DNA from: Anaerocolumna sp.
GTDB lineage: Bacteria; Bacillota; Clostridia; Lachnospirales; Lachnospiraceae
NCBI GenBank assembly: GCA_029256725.1
Contig: JAQSXJ010000027.1
Location: 1 to 39,500, forward strand
Direction of reading: 5' to 3'
DNA: 39,500 nt
Both the position numbers and the translations under genes were made by a program. Below, piece after piece: positions 7,866 to 15,863 of this stretch (positions within the stretch are counted from its first letter, which is position 1; each line of letters opens with the position of its first letter). The notes under the pieces were generated by a model. The model saw only the letters and a program-made list of their open reading frames with translations, did not search any database and was not told the origin of the DNA.

Positions 7866-8360
7866 GGTTTAATCCTTTCTGGCTGACATATGTGATTCCC
7901 TTATGTCTGGGATATTATAACATAAACCTATGGCATAAAAAAGCCGGTTGATCATAATATCTTTCATGGCAGATTGACCTCTGGGTATTATTTATAATAA
8001 GAAAGAGTCAACGCAAATAAGTTTACGGTATGTATGGGAATAGGTAATAAATTATAGGTGGTATTTATAAATTGTCGCATATTATTACAGGATTTTTCTT
8101 TATATCAAGAAAATATACAAAAGTTACCGATTAAGAATTTGTATAATATGTAAAGAATGAGAAAATATGGCATAATTTCTTGACTTTGGAAATATATGAA
8201 GGTAAAATGATGAAGTTAGTTTGTATATATAATAAAAAAATAAAATATAGAAGTAAATGCAGTCATAAAAAGTAATATAAAGGGGTGATAAAGACTATTT
8301 TAAGGACTGCTTTATTTATATAGTTTTATCAATTTCTAACGTACAGCGAAGGATTAACGT
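7866..8360. other. Divergent intergenic region, 495 bases, AT-rich
   Basis: The region separates the minus-strand regulator from the plus-strand dlt-like operon. It holds the minus-strand TATAAT (7914-7919), then about 200 very AT-rich bases in which I see no gene, then the plus-strand promoter at 8180-8208 and a leader of about 150 bases. A GTG mini-frame of 12 codons at 8285 follows AAAGGGG but has no other support. No tRNA, riboswitch or terminator was recognised. Confidence 0.6.
8180..8208 (+). promoter_or_regulatory. Sigma-A promoter for the dlt-like operon
   Basis: TTGACT at 8180-8185, a 17-base spacer, and TAAAAT at 8203-8208. It is the only well-spaced promoter found ahead of the racemase gene and would give a leader of about 145 bases. 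No terminator or second promoter was found between the genes from 8361 to 13540. Confidence 0.65.
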
Positions 8361-9074
8361 ATGAAAAAACTAGGTATAATTGGTGGGTTGGGACCAATGG
8401 CAACAGCGTATTTCATGGAACTTGTTATTAAGATGACCAAAGCGGGAAAAGATCAGGATCATATCAAAATGTTTCTATATAGTATACCGGACGCACCGGA
8501 CAGAACAGCGTATATCTGCGGCAAGAGTAAGAAAAGCCCTCTCCCCCATATGATAAAGGCCGGCAGAAGTTTGATTGATCAGAAAGTGGATTTTCTTGCG
8601 ATTCCCTGTGTGACGGCACAGTATTTTTATAAGTCCTTAACGGAAGAACTAAAAGTACCGGTAATCCCTTTAGTAGCCAATATTGCCAGAGAGATAAAGC
8701 AAAAGGGCATTAAGGCTGTAGGAATACTGGCTACCCAAGGGACAATTGAAAGTCAAGTTCTCCAGAAAGAATTTATGGAGTGCGGAATTGAAGTGATTCT
8801 TCCGTCCAAAGAAGGTCAGGCGGCAGTTATGGATGTAATCTATAACCAGATTAAAGCCGGAAAACCGGTGGATCTTAATGAGTTCACGGATGTTGGAAAT
8901 GAGCTGATTGATAAGGGGGCAGAAAGATTAATTATAGGATGTACGGAATTGTCACTTATAAAGAAAGAATATCCCCTTGAAAGAGTTTATGTGGATATAT
9001 TAGAAGTATTAGCTAAAAATGTCGTAGAATACAGCGGAGCTCCTCTGCGTATGGAATACAGCGACATCGTATAA
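8361..9074 (+). CDS. Aspartate/glutamate racemase family protein
   Basis: 237 residues, the normal length for cofactor-independent aspartate racemases. It opens with KLGIIGGLGPMAT and has SIPDAPDRT. Both catalytic Cys of the two-base mechanism are present: Cys83 in IPCVTAQ and Cys194 in GCTELSL. The usual CNTAH around the first Cys is CVTAQ here, so Asn and His of the common motif are replaced, which may change substrate preference. The gene is first in an operon with an adenylating enzyme, a carrier protein, an MBOAT and an SGNH protein, and 18 bases separate it from the next gene. I infer that it makes the D-amino acid used by that system; which one is not known. ATG 8361 follows AAGGA. Confidence 0.85.
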   Translation: MKKLGIIGGLGPMATAYFMELVIKMTKAGKDQDHIKMFLYSIPDAPDRTAYICGKSKKSPLPHMIKAGRSLIDQKVDFLAIPCVTAQYFYKSLTEELKVPVIPLVANIAREIKQKGIKAVGILATQGTIESQVLQKEFMECGIEVILPSKEGQAAVMDVIYNQIKAGKPVDLNEFTDVGNELIDKGAERLIIGCTELSLIKKEYPLERVYVDILEVLAKNVVEYSGAPLRMEYSDIV

Positions 9075-9092
9075 TGAAAAGGAACGGGAAAA

Positions 9093-10622
9093 ATGCAGAC
9101 AAATGTACTTGAATATATTGAAAAGACAGTAAATGAAGTACCTGATAAAATAGCTTTTGCTGATGATAAGGTAGAGATAACCTTTAGCAGGTTCTACAAA
9201 GACTGCCGCACCATCGGAACTGCTCTGGCAAACAGAGGGATTTACAAAGAACCGGTGTTAATTTTTATGGAAAAATCGCCTTATACCATTGAGGCTTTTT
9301 TTGGCACTATTTATAGCGGTAACTATTATGTTCCTTTAGATGAAGAAATGCCAAAGAAAAGAATGGAACTGATCATTGAAAATACCAATTCAAGAATGCT
9401 CATTTGCAGTGAAAAAATGCTTGAAAAGGTTGAAAAGCTGGGATTCTCAGGTCAGGTGTGTCTTTTTGAAGAGCTGCTTACCGGTGATATTGATGAGAAA
9501 CAACTTTTAACAATTAGAGAACAGTCAGTAGATTTAGATCCCATCTATGTATTATTTACTTCCGGTTCAACAGGTATTCCTAAGGGAGTAGTTGGTCATC
9601 ACAGAGGCGTTATTGATTATATTGAGAATTTATCTGAGGTGTTGGAGCTGAATAGGGACTCTGTATTTGGTAATCAGGCACCCCTTTATTTTGATGCCTG
9701 CATGAAGGAATTGTATCCGACCATGAAATTTGGCGGCACCACCTATCTCATACCCCAGCAATACTTTATGTTCCCGGTGAAGCTGGTGGAATTTTTGAAT
9801 GACAAGAAGATAAATACCGTTTGCTGGGTGGTTTCAGCCCTTACCATGATTTCAGGTTTTGGAACCTTTGATATTGTCAAACCGAAATATCTGCATACCA
9901 TTGCTTTTGGCAGTGAAGTATTTCCTATAAAAGAGTTTAACAAATGGCGTGATAATCTTACGGAGGCTGCTTTTACCAATCTGTACGGACCTACCGAAGC
10001 GACAGGAATGAGCTGCTATTATAAGGTAAACAGAAGCTTTGAATTAGATGAAGTTATTCCTGTGGGAAGACCCTTTCGCAACACACAGATACTGCTTATC
10101 AATGAAGAAGGGAAAGCAGTTCCTCAGGGTGAAACCGGTGAAATATGCATCAGGGGAACCTGTTTGACAGCCGGTTATTATAATAACTCAGAAAAAACAA
10201 AAGAAGTATTTACGCAGAATCCGCTAAACCCTTATTTTCCGGATCTGATTTACCGGACAGGAGATATCGGACGATTTGATGAGAGCGGTAATCTAATATT
10301 CGTATCCCGCAAGGACCATCAGATCAAGCATATGGGTCACCGGATTGAGCTTGGTGAAATCGAAGCCAATGTTAACACAGATGACCGTATACAATCCGTC
10401 TGCTGTGTATATATGAAGGAATCCGGGAAGATTGTATTGTTCTATGCAGGAGATCTTGATAAAAAAGAACTTACTTCTTCACTGAAAGAAAAATTGCCCC
10501 GTTACATGATACCAAACGCCATTGTGCAGTTGGAGGCTCTGCCGTTAACACCAAACGGCAAAAAGAATCGTCTTGTCATGGAGCAGATATATCTTGATAT
10601 GAAAAATAAGGAGAAAAAATAA
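9093..10622 (+). CDS. DltA-like amino-acid adenylating enzyme
   Basis: 509 residues, close to DltA (about 500) and a stand-alone adenylation domain. Core motifs: A3 LFTSGSTGIPKG (about 154-165), A4 with Asp201 in LYFDACMKELYP (the Asp that holds the substrate amino group), A5 NLYGPTEAT (about 297-304), A7 YRTGDIGRF, A8 KHMGHRIELGEIE, and the A10 Lys in LTPNGKKNR. It would activate an amino acid with ATP and load it on the carrier protein downstream. DltA enzymes have FCGE where this one has FGSE (residues 272-275), so the Cys linked to D-Ala selection is Gly273. The substrate may therefore not be D-Ala. The stop overlaps the carrier-protein start (TAATG), showing coupling. Confidence 0.85.
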   Translation: MQTNVLEYIEKTVNEVPDKIAFADDKVEITFSRFYKDCRTIGTALANRGIYKEPVLIFMEKSPYTIEAFFGTIYSGNYYVPLDEEMPKKRMELIIENTNSRMLICSEKMLEKVEKLGFSGQVCLFEELLTGDIDEKQLLTIREQSVDLDPIYVLFTSGSTGIPKGVVGHHRGVIDYIENLSEVLELNRDSVFGNQAPLYFDACMKELYPTMKFGGTTYLIPQQYFMFPVKLVEFLNDKKINTVCWVVSALTMISGFGTFDIVKPKYLHTIAFGSEVFPIKEFNKWRDNLTEAAFTNLYGPTEATGMSCYYKVNRSFELDEVIPVGRPFRNTQILLINEEGKAVPQGETGEICIRGTCLTAGYYNNSEKTKEVFTQNPLNPYFPDLIYRTGDIGRFDESGNLIFVSRKDHQIKHMGHRIELGEIEANVNTDDRIQSVCCVYMKESGKIVLFYAGDLDKKELTSSLKEKLPRYMIPNAIVQLEALPLTPNGKKNRLVMEQIYLDMKNKEKK

Positions 10623-10849
10623 TGGAAGAAATACTGAGAATACTGGAAGAATTACATTCAGATGTAGACTATTTAAAGGAAGAGAAGCTGGTAGATAATA
10701 AAATCCTGGACTCCTTCGATCTGGTTACCTTGATAACAGAGTTAGGAGAAGAATTTGATATTGAGATAACAGCTAAAGATTTTATACCGGAAAACTTTAA
10801 TTCAGTCAAAGCCATTGCTGCAATGGTGGAAAGATTAGCGGAAGAATAA
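10622..10849 (+). CDS. DltC-like carrier protein
   Basis: 75 acidic residues with an acyl-carrier fold. The phosphopantetheine site is Ser31 in ILDSFDLV, as in DltC (LDSF). The helix-rich pattern LITELGEEFDIEI and the C-terminal FNSVKAIAAMVERL are typical. It would carry the aminoacyl thioester from the adenylating enzyme to the membrane acyltransferase. Its start is fused to the stop of the enzyme gene, and the next gene begins two bases after its own stop. Confidence 0.88.
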   Translation: MEEILRILEELHSDVDYLKEEKLVDNKILDSFDLVTLITELGEEFDIEITAKDFIPENFNSVKAIAAMVERLAEE

Positions 10850-10851
10850 AT

Positions 10852-12447
10852 ATGTTATTTACATCCTATGAATTTGTAATCTTTATACTGGCTTGCTTCT
10901 TATTATATTATATAGTACCTAAGAAGTTTCAATGGATGATTCTGCTTGCTGCCAGCTATTTCTTCTATTTTATGGCTGGAACCTTCTTCCCTTTGTTTAT
11001 ATTTATCACTTCCTTCTCTACTTATTTAGCAGGAAGAATATTGAACAAGTTATCGGATGAACAGCAGAATTATATAGCGCAGAGAAAAGCAGAGCTAACC
11101 AAAGAGGAAAAGAAAGCCTATAAGTCAAAAATGAATGCAAAGAGCAAAGGTGTAATGTTAGCCTGCCTGCTCTTTAACTTTGGAATACTTGCAGTTCTTA
11201 AGTATACCAATTTTGCAATTGATAATATTAACAATCTGTTTATGGCGGTTGGCTCATCAAAGGAAATTAGTTTTGTTGATATTATAATACCTTTGGGAAT
11301 CTCTTTTTACACCTTTCAGTCTATGGGCTATCTCCTGGATGTTTATTGGGGTAAGAGCAGAGCCCAAAGTAATTTTTTCAAGTTTGCTCTATTTGTATCT
11401 TTCTTCCCGCAGTTGGTACAGGGACCTATCAGCAGATACAATGATCTGAAAGACTCTTTATATAAGGAACATACTGCTGACTGGATTCAGATCAGACGTG
11501 GTCTTGAGAGGATTCTCTGGGGATATTTTAAGAAAATGGTTATTGCTGACCGTATACTTGTAGCGGTCAATATGATAATCGATGACTCGGATTATTACAG
11601 AGGTGGATTCGTACTTATTGGTATGGTGTTCTATGCCATAGAGCTTTATGCTGACTTTACTGGTGGTATTGATATCACCATCGGTATAGCACAGGTTTTT
11701 GGAATTCGCCTTGCTGAGAACTTTGAGCGCCCCTTTTTCTCAAAAAATATCGCAGAGTATTGGAGAAGATGGCATATCACCATGGGTACCTGGTTCAAGG
11801 ATTATGTTTTCTATCCCATGAGTATCAGCAAACCCCTTAAGAATGCAACCACTTTTTCAAAGAAGCATTTTGGTAAAGGCGTGGCTAGAAGAGTTCCTAT
11901 ATACATAGCCACACTGGTTACCTGGTTTGCCACCGGTATCTGGCATGGTGCAAGCTGGAATTTTATTGTCTGGGGATTACTAAATGGTATTATTATACTG
12001 ATTTCACAGGAATGTGAGCCCCTTTATGCAAGATTTCATCAGAAGTTTCCCTCTTTATCTGAGAAGAGGTATTATCAGGGATTTCAGGTTATACGAACCT
12101 TCCTGTTAATGTGTTCCCTGCGTTTACTGGATTGTTACCGTGATGTTGGTACATCAGCAAAGATGTTTCTCAGTATGTTTACTGAGTTTCGCATTACAGA
12201 TCTGACCGCAGCAGAATTTCTGGATATGGGTCTGACAGGGGCAGATTACTTCATAGTATTGGCAGGAGTGCTGATTATGATCTTTGTAAGTCTGAAAGGA
12301 CGCAGAGGCAGTGTAAGAGAAGCTATTGATGTAAAGCCGTTTATTATCCGGTATGCTTTAATCATTGGATTATTTTTTGCAGTTATATTATTCGGAGCAT
12401 ATGGAATCGGTTATGATGCTGCACAATTTATTTATAACCAATTCTGA
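10852..12447 (+). CDS. MBOAT acyltransferase with DltX-like C-terminal motif
   Basis: 531 residues, polytopic membrane protein of the DltB/AlgI MBOAT family. Landmarks are GISFYTFQSMGYLLDVYWG, FFPQLVQGPI, the block EYWRRWHITMGTWFKDYVFYP with His308, and GIWHGASWNFIVWG with the presumed catalytic His365. The length is nearer AlgI than DltB (about 400). A final membrane helix (FFAVILFGAYGI) leads to the C-terminus AQFIYNQF, with Tyr528 four residues from the end. Such an ending is that of the small protein DltX, whose Tyr is proposed to take the acyl group from DltB outside the membrane. No separate dltX is present, so I infer a DltB-DltX fusion. It begins two bases after the carrier gene. Confidence 0.87.
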   Translation: MLFTSYEFVIFILACFLLYYIVPKKFQWMILLAASYFFYFMAGTFFPLFIFITSFSTYLAGRILNKLSDEQQNYIAQRKAELTKEEKKAYKSKMNAKSKGVMLACLLFNFGILAVLKYTNFAIDNINNLFMAVGSSKEISFVDIIIPLGISFYTFQSMGYLLDVYWGKSRAQSNFFKFALFVSFFPQLVQGPISRYNDLKDSLYKEHTADWIQIRRGLERILWGYFKKMVIADRILVAVNMIIDDSDYYRGGFVLIGMVFYAIELYADFTGGIDITIGIAQVFGIRLAENFERPFFSKNIAEYWRRWHITMGTWFKDYVFYPMSISKPLKNATTFSKKHFGKGVARRVPIYIATLVTWFATGIWHGASWNFIVWGLLNGIIILISQECEPLYARFHQKFPSLSEKRYYQGFQVIRTFLLMCSLRLLDCYRDVGTSAKMFLSMFTEFRITDLTAAEFLDMGLTGADYFIVLAGVLIMIFVSLKGRRGSVREAIDVKPFIIRYALIIGLFFAVILFGAYGIGYDAAQFIYNQF

Positions 12448-12466
12448 TACATAGGAGTGTAACAAG

Positions 12467-13540
12467 ATGAAAAAAGCAATTAGGAGAATAACAGCTGTTA
12501 TTATAGTGATAGCTCTTTTATTTGGCTTACAGCGTTTGGTAACGCCAAAGTATATGGATGATATTTTAGAAGGTTCCTTCATTGGAGAGTATTACAAGGA
12601 GAAACCAGAGCATGATGTTATCATGATCGGAGACTGTGAGGTATATGAAAACTTCAGTCCCATTACTCTTTGGGAACAATATGGCATTACTAGTTTTATC
12701 AGGGGAAGTGCCCAACAGCTGGTATGGCAGTCTTATTATCTGCTGGAAGATACCTTAAGGTATGAAACCCCTGAGGTGGTTGTGTTTAATGTACTGGCAT
12801 TAAAGTATAATGAGCCCCAGCGAGAAGAATATAACCGGATGTCCATAGATGGTATGAAATGGTCTGCTGCTAAATGGAAGAACATTAAGGCCTCCATGAC
12901 AGAAGAAGAGAAAGCCCTTGATTATGTGTTTCCCATACTGCGCTTTCACAGCCGCATTACTCAGCTGACCAAGAGCGATTTTCAGTATTATTTAGAGAAA
13001 AGAAAAGTTACACATAACGGATATTATATGAGAGTGGATATAGAGCCGGTGGAAGATCTTGATCTTTATGCAGAGGAAGAACCAGATACTCTTGAAATCG
13101 GTGAAAATGCCATGAATTATATGGATAAGATAAAGGACCTCTGTGAGAAAAAGGGGATTAAGCTTGTGTTAGTCAAAGCCCCCAGCATATCGCCAGTCTG
13201 GTATGATGAATATGAGGATCAAATGATTGAATATGCTGCTGCAAATAATCTTCCCTATATTAATTATTTGGATTTAGTAGAAGAACTTGGTATTGATTAT
13301 ACGAAGGATACCTATGATGCAGGTCTTCATATGAATCTATCAGGAGCAGAAAAACTTTCTAATCATTTAGGCGGGTTTCTTCAGAGCAGCTATAATCTTA
13401 AAGATCACAGAGAAGACGAGAAATTAAAGAAACTCTGGGATGAGAAGATAGAATTTTATAATAACATGAAGGCAGCACAATATAAGGAACTGGAGGACTA
13501 CGGTTACCTTAAAAGTTATGGCGGTGAATCAGAGGAGTAA
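12467..13540 (+). CDS. DltD/AlgJ-like SGNH-fold protein with Cys nucleophile position
   Basis: 357 residues. An N-terminal signal anchor (RRITAVIIVIALLFGL) places the rest outside the membrane, as for DltD. The first catalytic block is VIMIGDCEVYENFSP, where SGNH enzymes have GDS or GSS; the residue is Cys57. The last block is YDAGLHMNLSGAEKL with the Asp-His part (Asp284, His288). Charged C-terminal residues follow. In Dlt systems this protein hands the acyl group to the polymer; in alginate systems the equivalent O-acetylates it. Here the nucleophile would be a thiol if the protein is active. It follows the MBOAT gene by 19 bases with the SD TAGGAG, so it is in the same operon. Confidence 0.75.
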   Translation: MKKAIRRITAVIIVIALLFGLQRLVTPKYMDDILEGSFIGEYYKEKPEHDVIMIGDCEVYENFSPITLWEQYGITSFIRGSAQQLVWQSYYLLEDTLRYETPEVVVFNVLALKYNEPQREEYNRMSIDGMKWSAAKWKNIKASMTEEEKALDYVFPILRFHSRITQLTKSDFQYYLEKRKVTHNGYYMRVDIEPVEDLDLYAEEEPDTLEIGENAMNYMDKIKDLCEKKGIKLVLVKAPSISPVWYDEYEDQMIEYAAANNLPYINYLDLVEELGIDYTKDTYDAGLHMNLSGAEKLSNHLGGFLQSSYNLKDHREDEKLKKLWDEKIEFYNNMKAAQYKELEDYGYLKSYGGESEE

Positions 13541-13548
13541 TCAAACAC

Positions 13549-13595
13549 TTTAAGCTTAGAAGGAAATCAATAAATAGATTTCAGGTGAGCTTAAA
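13549..13595 (+). other. Nested hairpin between SGNH gene and secreted-protein gene
   Basis: TTTAAGCT (13549-13556) pairs with AGCTTAAA (13588-13595), and inside it GAAATC (13563-13568) pairs with GATTTC (13577-13582) around an 8-base loop. No T run follows, so it is not a plain terminator. It may be an mRNA processing or stability element that sets different levels for the two halves of the operon. Confidence 0.45.
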
Positions 13596-13615
13596 CAATT
13601 AGAAGGGAGAAAGTT

Positions 13616-14104
13616 ATGAAAAAGATATTAAAAATGTTTATCTGCTATTTCCTTATTGCAGTAATAGGAGTAACCTTATCAACAGGAGTGGCACAGGCAG
13701 CCTCTAAAGGTTATGTATTTAAGTATAAGAAAGCTAGTGCCAGCATGGATGGGAAAGCTTCATCCTTACTTAAGAAAGCAGGAACACCGGATAAGAAAAC
13801 AGCTGTAAAGAGCTGTGCTTACAAAGGAATGGACAGAACCTATACATATGAAGGTTTTGTAGTAAAGACATATTCTAATACCAAAAATGGTACTGAGTAT
13901 ATAAACAGTATAAAAATTACTTCTTCAAAAGTAGAGACAGCAGAAGGAATTACCATTGGAAGTTCTAAAAATAATATGATTAAGGCTTATGGTAAGAATG
14001 CAGGTGAATTTGGTGTTTACACTTATACGAAAGGAAATTCCAAGTTAGTCATAGAATTGGATGATTCCGACAAGGTAAGTTCCATAGAATATCTGGCTGA
14101 CTAA
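13616..14104 (+). CDS. Small secreted protein of unknown function
   Basis: 162 residues with a clear signal peptide; cleavage after AQA at residue 28 is likely. The mature part contains two similar alpha/beta stretches, each with a short helix followed by strands (KASSLLKKAGTPDKK... and ITIGSSKNNMIKAYGKN...YTYTKGNSKLVIELDDSDKVSSIEY). This recalls the BLIP/SmpA-like fold of tandem helix-strand modules, though I cannot confirm it. It has no cell-wall anchor. The gene has a good SD (GAAGGGAG) and lies between the dlt-like genes and a secreted transglutaminase-like gene, all on one strand with short gaps, so it may act on the same envelope structure. Confidence 0.7.
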   Translation: MKKILKMFICYFLIAVIGVTLSTGVAQAASKGYVFKYKKASASMDGKASSLLKKAGTPDKKTAVKSCAYKGMDRTYTYEGFVVKTYSNTKNGTEYINSIKITSSKVETAEGITIGSSKNNMIKAYGKNAGEFGVYTYTKGNSKLVIELDDSDKVSSIEYLAD

Positions 14105-14144
14105 AGGCAGGAATCTATAACAGGCTTTTTAGAGGGAGTAGAAA

Positions 14145-15806
14145 ATGAAGAAGTACAGAATAATGAAATACCTGATAGTAGCAATAGCTTTTATACTCTC
14201 AGGTGTAACTACAGTAAATACAGCCGCAGCTGCTGAAAGCAAGGTATCTGCTACAATATCATCTGATAAGGTTTTAGTAGGAAAAACACTTGCTATAACC
14301 TCAAAGACCAAAGATGTTACCTATAAAAGCAGTGATACAAATATTGCCTATGTAAATACAAAAGGTATTATAATAGGTAAGAAAAACGGCCAGGCTGTCA
14401 TCTCTGTTAACAAACAAGGATATACTTCAAAGAAATTTACGGTTACGGTTAATAAAAACGGTAAAAAGCCAGCTATCCCGGTATGGTACGAAGAACTTCA
14501 GCTGGTAAACAGTAAGGTAACAGCGGATGGACAGTTTACGGCAAGGGTAAAAAATAGCAGTAAGGGAACTGTTACAAAAGTTATCTATACCTTTCAAACG
14601 GATGTGTTGGTAGAGTCAGAGGAACCTTCAGAAGATGGATCAGATGATACGGAACCTGTAAATAATGAAGGTGCAGCTGCCGGAGAAACAGAGGAAAATG
14701 CAGCAGATGGACTTAACGGTTCAGATACACCTGGTACCACTTCAGATAATACAGTTCCTCAACCCACAACAGCGGCAGAAAAAAGTACAGCTGACAAAGC
14801 CGTGCAGGAATCAGATACAAAGAACAATAAGAATACAGGAAATACTGAAACCAAGATAGTTACTGAGAAGAAAACAGTTAAATTAACCTTTACTAAAATA
14901 GGTGCCGGTAAGACCTCCGGTTATCTAAAGAGTGTTGGACCTGCATCAAAGGATATAAAGGATATGAAACTGCAAAAAGTTCAGATCTATTCCGGTGATG
15001 TTCTTATAACTTATAACGCATTAACCGATAAATATGCATACACCTGGGGTACAAAGGATACCAAAGCTCCTGTGATAACCGGAATGGTTGGTAAAAACAG
15101 CTACAATAACGGCGAGATCTACATGGTCGTCTATCCGGACAAGAAATATGATTTCACTAAATATGTCCATGCCTCAGATGACAGGGACGCAGCAGTGAAG
15201 CTTACGGTAGATACCACTGGTATCAACTATAAGAAAGAAGGTATTTATACTGTTACTTATACAGCGAAAGACAGTGCCGGAAATGCATCAAAAGCCAGAG
15301 CTAAAGTACAGGTAAGACTTCCGGTTAAGATTGACAGCTGGGCAGATCAGGTATTAAAAGGAATCGTTAAAGACAGCTGGTCTGATGAAAAGAAAGCTGT
15401 AGCAGTTTATACCTATATCAGAAAGAACATCACCTATGTTGACCATTCTGATAAATCCAGCTGGGAAAAAGCAACTGAGTATGGATTGAAATATAAAAGC
15501 GGTGACTGCTTTACCTATTATTCTACAGCTAAACTGCTGCTTACACGCCTTGGCATTCCCAATATCATGATTGTAAGAAGCCAGGGGGAAGGACACCATT
15601 GGTGGAATCTTGTATATGTAGAAGAAGGTTGGTATCATTACGATACAACTCCAAGAAAAGTGCAAGCACTCTTCTGTCTGCTAACGGATGCACAGCTCAC
15701 TTATTATTCTGACCAAAACGGCGGATTATTTATATGGGACAGCAGCAAATATCCGGAAAGATCTGACAAACAGATTAGGGAATTAATATTCGGCAGACGA
15801 TATTAA
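14145..15806 (+). CDS. Secreted Ig-like / transglutaminase-like protein
   Basis: 553 residues. A signal peptide ends near Ala30. A BIG2-type Ig domain follows (KVLVGKTLAITSK...VTVNK, about 38-115), then an acidic, Thr/Asn-rich low-complexity linker (about 165-240), an immunoglobulin-like domain of the DUF5011 kind (YTVTYTAKDSAGNASKARAKVQV, up to ~395), and a C-terminal transglutaminase-like fold. The catalytic triad is visible: Cys455 in GDCFTYYS, His485 in HHWWNLV and Asp500 in HYDTTP. Such proteins may be proteases or cross-linkers at the cell surface; the substrate is unknown. The SD is GAGGGAG. It is the last gene before the pheST promoter, and I see no clear terminator after it. Confidence 0.85.
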   Translation: MKKYRIMKYLIVAIAFILSGVTTVNTAAAAESKVSATISSDKVLVGKTLAITSKTKDVTYKSSDTNIAYVNTKGIIIGKKNGQAVISVNKQGYTSKKFTVTVNKNGKKPAIPVWYEELQLVNSKVTADGQFTARVKNSSKGTVTKVIYTFQTDVLVESEEPSEDGSDDTEPVNNEGAAAGETEENAADGLNGSDTPGTTSDNTVPQPTTAAEKSTADKAVQESDTKNNKNTGNTETKIVTEKKTVKLTFTKIGAGKTSGYLKSVGPASKDIKDMKLQKVQIYSGDVLITYNALTDKYAYTWGTKDTKAPVITGMVGKNSYNNGEIYMVVYPDKKYDFTKYVHASDDRDAAVKLTVDTTGINYKKEGIYTVTYTAKDSAGNASKARAKVQVRLPVKIDSWADQVLKGIVKDSWSDEKKAVAVYTYIRKNITYVDHSDKSSWEKATEYGLKYKSGDCFTYYSTAKLLLTRLGIPNIMIVRSQGEGHHWWNLVYVEEGWYHYDTTPRKVQALFCLLTDAQLTYYSDQNGGLFIWDSSKYPERSDKQIRELIFGRRY

Positions 15807-15829
15807 ACTCTTTTTCAACGGTATCAGCC

Positions 15830-15857
15830 TTGACAAGAGAAAATATTGTGCTAAAAT
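15830..15857 (+). promoter_or_regulatory. Promoter of the pheST T-box leader
   Basis: TTGACA at 15830-15835 and TAAAAT at 15852-15857, separated by 16 bases. It lies 24 bases after the transglutaminase-like gene and just upstream of the T-box RNA. Confidence 0.75.
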
Positions 15858-15863
15858 GGTATA

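Noticed and set aside
8285..8323. 12-codon GTG mini-frame after AAAGGGG in the racemase leader
   Set aside because: Too short and without codon or sequence pattern of an attenuator peptide.
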